Positions 1 to 5,913 of a stretch of 7,348 nt of DNA are shown one piece after another (position 1 is the stretch's first letter; each line of letters begins with the position of its first letter). Under the pieces are notes generated by a model. The model was not told where the DNA came from. It was given only the letters and a program-made list of their open reading frames with translations, and searched no databases. Made by a program: the position numbers and the translations under genes. Source of the stretch: Gammaproteobacteria bacterium (GTDB lineage: Bacteria; Pseudomonadota; Gammaproteobacteria; Pseudomonadales; Azotimanducaceae); NCBI GenBank assembly GCA_003228415.1, contig QIDL01000411.1, forward strand, positions 1 to 7,348. Reading direction: 5' to 3'.

Positions 1-1829
1 GCAGAGTAAGTGCCGACGGGCGCCGCGACGATGTAGTTGTCGTTGTACCCGAAGATGATTCGACCTACCAGGTGTGCCGCAGAACGGTCGGCATAGTTTC
101 CATAGCGATCGGGCGGCGGCAAGTTGCTTCCCCAGGGAAATCTCAGCGGTCCATCGGCATCTACCTGACGGACCGCATAAGCCCATTCCGCTTCCGTTGG
201 CAGACGATATCCGATTGCCTGCGCGTTGATTCCTTTGACTTTGCCGGACTCCGTGACATAGAAGCGCGGCAATCCCTGCTTGTCGGAGAGCCAGTTGCAA
301 TACAGGGCTGCTTCAATCCAACTCACGTTGACCGCAGGCAGATCCGCCTTGCCTAGCTCCTGCTCCTCGAATTCGCCTGAGTCGTGGCGACTCGCGAAGG
401 CGATAAACTCTGCGTTGGACACCTCCTCCGTCGCCAGATAGTAGAACCGCTGCATCTGCACTTCTCTGAGTGTTTCGTTTGCACGCCGACCGGGTTGTCG
501 GCGCGAAGCGCCCATGGTGAATGCTTCCGGTTTGATCAGAACGAGATCCTGGCCCTGTGCGGTCTGTATTCGAGGTTTCAAAGCAGCAAGACGGGCTTCT
601 GCCAACGTGAGCAGGCGGACCTTCACCTCCTGTACCAGGCCCGCCTTGGGTGTGATTTCTGTTTCAAAGCCTGCATAGCCGCTGAGTCGAACGCTCAGGA
701 CATGGGCTACCGTTGGCAATCGCAATGTCTGATCGGCGCTACCGCGAAGCTTTCCATTGAGGAAAATACGAGCCTCGGGGGGATCGACGGTCACAACCAC
801 GTCTCCCATTTGCCGAGTGAGTGACAGGGAGACATTGTGCTCTTCACCGGACTTTAGGCTCATTGAACGCTCAACGGACCGGTAACCGGCTTTGAACACC
901 TGAAGTCGATAGCGGGTGCCAGACTTCACGGCCAGCTCCAGCGGTGATTCGCCTTGGAACTCGCCGTTCAGGGTTACCCCCGCATTAGAAGGGGAAGTGG
1001 TGACTCTGATGAGTCCGTCAGCCTGCTGGAGAGTAAAGGTAGGCAGGGAGATCGTTTCCTCTGCGGCAACCAGGATGCGCTGGCGGTGAGCCTTATAACC
1101 AACGGTTTTCAATCGAATCTCGTGTTCACCTGCTAGAACTTCAACGGTGGACGGTGTGTACAAACCGGTCGACTCCTCATCGATCAGTATTTCCGCTCCC
1201 TCAGGCCGGGTGTTGATCGTGACGTTCGCCCAGTTCGGTTTCAGTGAACCCGTGATGGTCTGGGCTTCGCTCATCCCCGTTATCTCAACCACCAGCGCAA
1301 GCGTCTGGTAGCGGGGTGCGTGGAAGGTAATCTGACGGCTGCCGGCCTGGACCTCGATTCCACCCAGCGGCGTGGATCCTCTGGCAATGCCGTCGATGGC
1401 AACACTGGCTCCCGCTGGCGTGCTTTCGAAAGTCACCACACCAGGAAGCTTTGAGAGTTGGAAGCTATGAACTTGATTACGCTCCTCCCCGACCCGAAGT
1501 TCGGCATCGAGCGTCAGGTAACCGGGCGCTTCTGCGTAGACTCTGTATTCGCCCGTTCTCAACAGATAGATACCGCCGAGCTCGAATGAAAGACCGCCGC
1601 TGACGCTGACGGCTTCGACTTCCGGCTCGAAGGTCAGTCGAACGGACTTGGCGGTAAAAAGAAACCAGACGGCTAGAAGAGTCGGAACCAGAATTGCGAT
1701 GACGATGCTTTGCCAGCGTCTCAGGCGAAACCGGGCATCGCGGGTCTCTGTCTTCGGCTGGTAACCGACCGGCCGTATGATCGAGCCGTCATCGCCCTCT
1801 GTATCGAGCGGGTCGTTCTGCGCGCTCAC
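1..1829 (-). CDS. Membrane-anchored PEGA-repeat protein with C-terminal FGE/SUMF1-type domain (3' end outside window)
   Basis: I translated this frame by hand: 609 codons are open from a GTG at 1829 to the window edge. A basic stretch (residues 33-38, RFRLRR) precedes one hydrophobic segment (about 41-60), so the N-terminus should be cytoplasmic and the rest periplasmic. Residues 63-407 hold about five PEGA-type beta repeats, the first degenerate; the clearest has STPAGASVAIDG then GSTPLGG (about 136-157). From about 427 an FGE-sulfatase (SUMF1/EgtB/PvdO) domain begins, with FTMG (437-440), NVSWIEAALYCNWLS (501-515), GYRLPTEAEWAYAVR (540-554), FPWG (564-567) and GNYAD (577-581). The family includes formylglycine-generating enzymes, but also structural members. 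The C-terminal part that would carry the paired copper-binding cysteines is outside, so activity cannot be judged. The GTG lies 2 bp past the stop of the upstream gene, with no well-spaced Shine-Dalgarno, suggesting translational coupling. No in-frame ATG occurs until about residue 186, beyond the membrane segment, which supports the GTG. Confidence 0.88.
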   Translation of the reverse strand, partial: MSAQNDPLDTEGDDGSIIRPVGYQPKTETRDARFRLRRWQSIVIAILVPTLLAVWFLFTAKSVRLTFEPEVEAVSVSGGLSFELGGIYLLRTGEYRVYAEAPGYLTLDAELRVGEERNQVHSFQLSKLPGVVTFESTPAGASVAIDGIARGSTPLGGIEVQAGSRQITFHAPRYQTLALVVEITGMSEAQTITGSLKPNWANVTINTRPEGAEILIDEESTGLYTPSTVEVLAGEHEIRLKTVGYKAHRQRILVAAEETISLPTFTLQQADGLIRVTTSPSNAGVTLNGEFQGESPLELAVKSGTRYRLQVFKAGYRSVERSMSLKSGEEHNVSLSLTRQMGDVVVTVDPPEARIFLNGKLRGSADQTLRLPTVAHVLSVRLSGYAGFETEITPKAGLVQEVKVRLLTLAEARLAALKPRIQTAQGQDLVLIKPEAFTMGASRRQPGRRANETLREVQMQRFYYLATEEVSNAEFIAFASRHDSGEFEEQELGKADLPAVNVSWIEAALYCNWLSDKQGLPRFYVTESGKVKGINAQAIGYRLPTEAEWAYAVRQVDADGPLRFPWGSNLPPPDRYGNYADRSAAHLVGRIIFGYNDNYIVAAPVGTYS

Positions 1830-1831
1830 CC

Positions 1832-3343
1832 TCAGAACGTCTCTTCGCAGCTGATCTCAACCGGTTGCATGTCGGGGCGGACCAGAATGCTCTCACGGAT
1901 GTCCCGACAACCGTCACGGCTTCCGATAACGGTGTAAGCACCGGGGCGAAGGCTCAACTGCTTCTCGGAAAAAGTGCCGAGACGACCTACGGTGGACAGT
2001 GTCACTTCGGTACGATTGTCAGATCTGAAAGTGACAGCCACGGGCGTACCGTAGGTATCAAGAAGGTCTGCGACCCGACCGATCTGGGAAGTCAGCCTGG
2101 GCCCGCGGGGAACGAGAGTGGTAGCAGCTTTAAGAATGTCCTGAGCCTGTCCGTAGAGTGATTTTGATGACAGCTTGTCCGGAGAAGCGATGATGTTGCC
2201 GAGGGTAATCTGAGTTCGCTCCTGGACTGAGGATCGAGCCAGCCCTGCTTTCGCGAACTGTATGTTGTTGTCGAGCGCCAGCACCTGCTTGTAGTTTTCT
2301 ATGGCGTCGCGCCACTCTTCGTTGGCCTCGAATTTCTCGGCGCTGGCCCGAAACTGGCGGATGGTAGTCAGGTCCTTGCGTTCGGCGACCTGTTCCAGAC
2401 CGCCGACGGCTACAGGGTCATCGGGTTTCAGGGCCAGCGCTTTGTTGAAGGCTGACCGGGCCTGCTCGAATCGCTCGGAATCCATCGCCCTGAAGCCTTC
2501 GGACAGATGTTCCCGAAAGCGCATTTCTGCTACTCCCGATCGTGCGTTCGCCAGCGCTGTTGACAGACCTTCGGTTTTCGAATCTATGGCCTTGATTTGC
2601 TCATAGGTAGTCAGCGCGGATCGGTAATCACCGGCGAGTTCGTGGTTTTTTGCAGCGCGCATCAGCTCAATTATCTGCGGTAGCAAGGCTGCCCGGGCAA
2701 TACCAGTGGCAGCGGTTGAGTTTTCTGGATCGATAGTCAGCGCGTGTTGAAACTGGGCCAGGGCCATTTTCGGATCACGCAGATCGAGCGCCTTCTGACC
2801 GGCTTCCAGTGCCGCGGTGAGCAGGCCTTCGCCCGTGGTGATCAATTCAGCGAGTGCATCACCGGCCGCACGATAGGAGTCGAGGGAGGCCTCGAAAGCC
2901 TCTTCTACGAATTGCTCGTCGCCTTCGGTTGCCATCGCCATGGCGCTATCCAGTGCGTCCTGGCCCCACAGTCCGACCTGCATACGTTGTTCCAGCGCCA
3001 TCTGCAGCTCAACGAATCGGGATAATTCTGCCTGTGCCTTCTCACGAGTCTGCTCGCGCATCAATGCTTCGAACGGAGGCGGTGTATCGTCCCGGTCAAT
3101 CGACGCTGGTGCTTCGTTCTGTATCGGAGCGGGCCGTGGTTCGGTTACCGTCACCTCGGGTTGACCGACCAGACCGGGGACCACCAGAAAAACAACACCC
3201 AGCAGCAAGCCGAGCAACAGGACCGCAACCAGCAGCGGCCAACGTTTCTGCGTTGGCGCTGTTTTCTTCGGTGCTGATGCAGGTTCGACATGACTCAGCG
3301 GCACCGACTTTGGTCGGATCGGGCTGAATTCTTCTTCACTCAT
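1832..3343 (-). CDS. Single-pass inner-membrane TPR protein with PEGA-like C-terminal domain
   Basis: This 503-residue protein starts with a polar Pro/Lys-rich segment (1-34, ending KKTAPTQKR). One strong transmembrane helix follows (about 35-60), then a Pro-rich linker, so most of the protein should be periplasmic by the positive-inside rule. Residues 90-175 are predicted helical. TPR-like helix pairs lie at about 177-208, 226-256, 279-309 and 329-359, each ending in the typical pattern of a small residue, an aromatic and a D/P turn (ALTIDPENS, ALALKPDDP, VLALDNN). From about 433 to 500 there is a small beta-rich domain with LSLRPGAYTVIGSRDG, which resembles a PEGA repeat and carries two cysteines (479, 499) that could pair in the periplasm. 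TPRs bind proteins, so a scaffold role is likely; no catalytic motif is visible. Its gene begins 21 bp after the upstream lipoprotein gene, without a clear Shine-Dalgarno, and its stop nearly touches the start of the PEGA/FGE gene. Exact function is unknown. Confidence 0.9.
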   Translation of the reverse strand: MSEEEFSPIRPKSVPLSHVEPASAPKKTAPTQKRWPLLVAVLLLGLLLGVVFLVVPGLVGQPEVTVTEPRPAPIQNEAPASIDRDDTPPPFEALMREQTREKAQAELSRFVELQMALEQRMQVGLWGQDALDSAMAMATEGDEQFVEEAFEASLDSYRAAGDALAELITTGEGLLTAALEAGQKALDLRDPKMALAQFQHALTIDPENSTAATGIARAALLPQIIELMRAAKNHELAGDYRSALTTYEQIKAIDSKTEGLSTALANARSGVAEMRFREHLSEGFRAMDSERFEQARSAFNKALALKPDDPVAVGGLEQVAERKDLTTIRQFRASAEKFEANEEWRDAIENYKQVLALDNNIQFAKAGLARSSVQERTQITLGNIIASPDKLSSKSLYGQAQDILKAATTLVPRGPRLTSQIGRVADLLDTYGTPVAVTFRSDNRTEVTLSTVGRLGTFSEKQLSLRPGAYTVIGSRDGCRDIRESILVRPDMQPVEISCEETF

Positions 3344-3364
3344 CTATTTTGCTAATGACTGGTC

Positions 3365-4621
3365 TTATTGTTGAGTGGTATTCGGAGGCTGATCGGGGTC
3401 TGCCACGGTTTGATCCGCATCGGGATCCGGTAGATCCAGATCTGCAAAGTAGATGCGACGCAGGATCCCGCGGAGCTCGTCGTATTGTTCATCTACGCTA
3501 CCTTGAAGACGAACGCTTTGATTCTCCAGTTCAATGGTATGCGGCATGATTTCAGCTTCGGCAGCGACCCCGACTTCTTCGAGTACCTCAGCATGAATCC
3601 GCGCTTCGTTGCGTTTGGTGATGGCGCTCTTCAACAACATCGCGCCGCTCATGATACCGACAATGGCGCTGGTATCGACGTATCTACTGTTGCTTTCGCT
3701 CATGGCAGCAACGCTACCGGCGATTGCGACAACGCCACCTATCGCTCTGGCTCTCGACTGGGCTCGGAGCTCTTTGAGGGCGATGGCTTCCGCGTAGGTC
3801 GCCCGACGCCAGTTCTGATAAGCGGGATACATGTCGCGCTGGAAATTTTCGTAGTACGCATCGAGGGTATCGATGAACAGGTACTCCCTTTCGCGAATTC
3901 TCCTGACTCTTGCAAGCATTGGATCGTCTTCAGCAGGCAGTCGCTTCAGCTCGAACTCTCCCCTGGACGTTTCGCCGATGTGGTCGGAAAAAGCATCCGG
4001 GGCGAATTCCTGGGCAAACTTCATTTCGGCGGTAGCTCTGATCGTTTGGACCGCTTCGGCAGACAACTCGCGTCTATACTTCAGCAGGTCGTCTGCAAAA
4101 TCTCTGTAGATGGTTTGAAAGGGATCGATGCCCGGTGGGATACCTTCATCGTAGGCATACTTGCTGGCTAACCCCTCGTAAGACTTGGTAAACCAGCGTT
4201 TTCCTGTGGCATCCACCACCGTCAGGGCAACCTCCATGCTTTCGCCGTCGGAATGGAGAATTTTGCCGGTGACGCTGACGTCAACGGCGTGTGTAGGTCG
4301 TGGTACGACTCTCACCGCACCCCAGTTGCCGGTGCTCTGCAGGAGGTTTTTGGTGAAATAGGGCATGTAGTTCGCTTCGGCGCGGCGAATATCGGGTTGA
4401 ATGATCTGTTTGATCTGCTCGTCGTAGTCCTCAGGTACGTTCGGGTCGAAAATGGCGATACCGATATCGAGCAGCTCAGACTCTGCCTGTACCCGCCCTA
4501 ACTGCTCCGGAGGGGTTAAGTCTACGATCCGCACTTCTTGAGAAACACAGCCGCTGAGGAGCCACGCGAACATCCACGCCTGAATCCAGCGAGTGGTAAA
4601 GTTTGTAGCTGATTTCATCAT
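3365..4621 (-). CDS. Outer-membrane-type lipoprotein of unknown function
   Basis: The 418-residue product begins with a short basic N-region and hydrophobic core ending in the lipobox LLSGC, with the lipidated cysteine at 25. The residues after it (Val, Ser) are not Asp, which by the E. coli Lol rule predicts outer-membrane sorting. Residues about 50-185 look alpha/beta: a strand LDIGIAIFDP, helices (EQIKQIIQPDIRRAE and PYFTKNLLQSTG), then strands around VRVVPRPTHAVDVSVTGKI and MEVALTVVDATGKRWF. This order resembles the TolB-N-like lipoproteins that accompany ABC systems, but that match is only inferred. Residues 186-290 are charged and helical, with an Arg/Glu/Tyr-rich part. Two hydrophobic Gly/Ala/Ser-rich stretches follow (about 293-308 and 318-334), reminiscent of glycine-zipper segments. 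The tail (395-418) is acidic, Pro-rich and probably disordered. An ATG-ATG pair marks the start; no good Shine-Dalgarno precedes it. I do not recognise the family. Confidence 0.87.
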   Translation of the reverse strand: MMKSATNFTTRWIQAWMFAWLLSGCVSQEVRIVDLTPPEQLGRVQAESELLDIGIAIFDPNVPEDYDEQIKQIIQPDIRRAEANYMPYFTKNLLQSTGNWGAVRVVPRPTHAVDVSVTGKILHSDGESMEVALTVVDATGKRWFTKSYEGLASKYAYDEGIPPGIDPFQTIYRDFADDLLKYRRELSAEAVQTIRATAEMKFAQEFAPDAFSDHIGETSRGEFELKRLPAEDDPMLARVRRIREREYLFIDTLDAYYENFQRDMYPAYQNWRRATYAEAIALKELRAQSRARAIGGVVAIAGSVAAMSESNSRYVDTSAIVGIMSGAMLLKSAITKRNEARIHAEVLEEVGVAAEAEIMPHTIELENQSVRLQGSVDEQYDELRGILRRIYFADLDLPDPDADQTVADPDQPPNTTQQ

Positions 4622-4704
4622 GGTTTCGATCGAGTAGCCAGGGTGTAGAAAAGTCGCCCATCTTCCGGAAATTTTCGAACGTTCCTGCAGAGACGTAGCG
4701 GTAA

Positions 4705-5820
4705 TCAGGCACCTTTATAGCGTCGGTATTCCTCCCACAATTTTTCCTGAAGTTCCGGGTCCGCTTCGTTAATGGCTGCCTCACGGAGCTGTCGGGCGAT
4801 GATGTCATCGTCCCTGGCATCAGGAATATCCTCTGGTACCTGCGCTGTAGCGCCTCCCATCGGCGGACCTTTTGGTGCGTTGCGCTCCGACGGCAAACCG
4901 CTGGGTAGATAGGCAGGCGATCCTTCGGGCATACCAGAAGAGGGATCGCTGTAATCACCCGAACCCGGTAGTTCGGCCGGGTGTCGCGCATTGCCGGCTG
5001 TCTCATTGGAGCGGGCCTGGATGATAGCGCGCTCCGCAAGTATTTCGCCGTCAAAGCCTTCAAGCGCCTTGTCCAGGTCTCCATCGCCGCCTGCGCCATC
5101 TTCACTGGGAAGACCTTCCGGACCCGAAGCCCCCGCAGTGGCTCCGCCGTCTCCCTGTCCCGGCGGAAGCCCTCGTTCTGAGGGCATTGGTGGTATTCTG
5201 GAGCCGTTGCTGCCCGGGAGCTGATTGCTGGTTTCCCAGCCTTCACCGGTCGCGGAAGGTAATCCGGATTCCCAGTTTTCTGTTGATGACCCGGGTGGTT
5301 GGCCGCCGCCGGGCGGTTGTCCGCCCCCATCTTCACCCTGGGCACCACCGCCGGGCGGTTGAGTTTCCCAGGTGGGCTGCGACTCGGTTCCCGGTTGGTT
5401 GCTCTCTCCCTGACTTCCAGAGGAGGCACCTTCCGGCTGGCCTCCGGGAGGAGGCGTTCCTCCCGGCTGGCCTCCGGGAGGAGGCGTTCCTCCCGGCATG
5501 CTGGGTGAACCGGCACCACTTGGCGAACTCTGTGAAGAGCCGGGCGAGGAACTCGGCGAACCCGGGCTTTGTGAGCTCGGCGTGCTGGGCGAACCGGGAG
5601 AACTCGGGCTCTGGGAACTCGGAGTGCTCGGTGAACCTGAGGAACTCGGGCTCTGGGAACTGGACGGTGGCGAACTGGATGGCGGCGAACTGGACGGTGG
5701 TGAACTGGATGGCGGTGAACTGGATGGCGGTGGCGGACTGCTGGACGCACAGCCACCGAGTATCAACACGCCAACCACCACTAGCGATTCCCCAAAGTTT
5801 CGCCACATTGGCCTACCCAC
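4705..5820 (-). CDS. Lipoprotein with long Ser/Pro/Gly-rich repeat stalk and charged C-terminal helix
   Basis: I place the start at a GTG (5820-5818), giving 371 residues; an in-frame ATG at 5835 would add five. The GTG has a GGAGGA site seven bases upstream and gives a compact signal peptide ending in the lipobox LILGGC (Cys 24). The next residues are Ala-Ser, so outer-membrane sorting is expected. Directly after the cysteine comes about 150 residues of low-complexity sequence: five SSSPP-type units, 14-residue QSPSS...STPSS units, and two GGTPPPGGQP units. More Gly/Pro/Gln/Glu-rich sequence continues to about residue 245. The last part has two likely folded helical segments: one around LDKALEGFDGEILAERAIIQARSNE (about 249-273, numbered from the GTG) and an acidic-basic amphipathic tail (about 330-371) ending in LQEKLWEEYRRYKGA. 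The layout resembles a tethered stalk that presents a C-terminal binding helix in the periplasm or at the cell surface. No enzymatic motif is seen. It sits 83 bp before the second lipoprotein gene. Confidence 0.85.
   Translation of the reverse strand: MGRPMWRNFGESLVVVGVLILGGCASSSPPPPSSSPPSSSPPSSSPPSSSPPSSSQSPSSSGSPSTPSSQSPSSPGSPSTPSSQSPGSPSSSPGSSQSSPSGAGSPSMPGGTPPPGGQPGGTPPPGGQPEGASSGSQGESNQPGTESQPTWETQPPGGGAQGEDGGGQPPGGGQPPGSSTENWESGLPSATGEGWETSNQLPGSNGSRIPPMPSERGLPPGQGDGGATAGASGPEGLPSEDGAGGDGDLDKALEGFDGEILAERAIIQARSNETAGNARHPAELPGSGDYSDPSSGMPEGSPAYLPSGLPSERNAPKGPPMGGATAQVPEDIPDARDDDIIARQLREAAINEADPELQEKLWEEYRRYKGA
5431..5490 (-). repeat. 30-bp direct repeat, two copies, encoding GGTPPPGGQP
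   Basis: Copies at 5431-5460 and 5461-5490 differ at one base near the left end, and seven bases of a third copy follow (5491-5497). Each unit contains a short inverted stretch (CCTCCGGGAGG), so a hairpin could form in single-stranded DNA or mRNA. The repeat extends the Gly/Pro part of the stalk. Confidence 0.85.
5558..5657 (-). repeat. 42-bp in-frame repeat, two diverged copies plus a partial
   Basis: Copies lie at 5558-5599 and 5600-5641, with a 16-bp partial copy at 5642-5657. They encode the 14-residue pattern QSPSS(S/P)GSPSTPSS. The copies have several mismatches, so this array is older than the neighbouring 15-bp one. It forms the second section of the lipoprotein stalk. Confidence 0.82.
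5657..5731 (-). repeat. 15-bp in-frame repeat, five units, encoding SSSPP-type units
   Basis: Five 15-bp units lie at 5657, 5672, 5687, 5702 and 5717. They differ only at two or three third-position sites and alternate between two versions (GAC-GGT and GAT-GGC on the plus strand), which points to duplication of a 30-bp double unit. They encode the Ser/Pro stalk just after the lipidated cysteine. Confidence 0.88.
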
Positions 5821-5827
5821 GCCTGTT

Positions 5828-5833
5828 TCCTCC
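5828..5833 (-). promoter_or_regulatory. Shine-Dalgarno GGAGGA that decides the GTG start of the stalk lipoprotein
   Basis: Read on the minus strand, GGAGGA is followed by seven bases and then GTG at 5820-5818. This is near-ideal spacing. The site overlaps the second and third codons of the longer ATG reading (start 5835), which itself has only a weak TGGAG upstream. A third candidate, the ATG at 5808, has no purine-rich site at a suitable distance. This is the only strong ribosome binding site seen in the window. Confidence 0.6.
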
Positions 5834-5913
5834 ATCCATCACTCCAAATCGACCGCGCGAACTGCCGCAACAGCCGATCCTAGCGCTTACAAGCTGAACC
5901 TCTGCTGTACGGA

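Noticed and set aside
3485..4171. Plus-strand open frame of 228 codons
   Set aside because: It lies wholly antisense to the lipoprotein gene, whose lipobox and domain pattern are convincing; no family features are seen in the antisense product.
4476..5756. Long minus-strand open frame (426 codons) rich in Arg, Pro and His
   Set aside because: It overlaps the stalk lipoprotein in another frame and runs into the next lipoprotein gene. Its composition is what the Ser/Pro repeats give when read out of frame, and it has no signal peptide or recognisable domain.
5836..5913. Promoter or terminator in the gap before the stalk lipoprotein gene
   Set aside because: No paired -35/-10 elements and no stem followed by a T-run could be found; only scattered partial matches are present.
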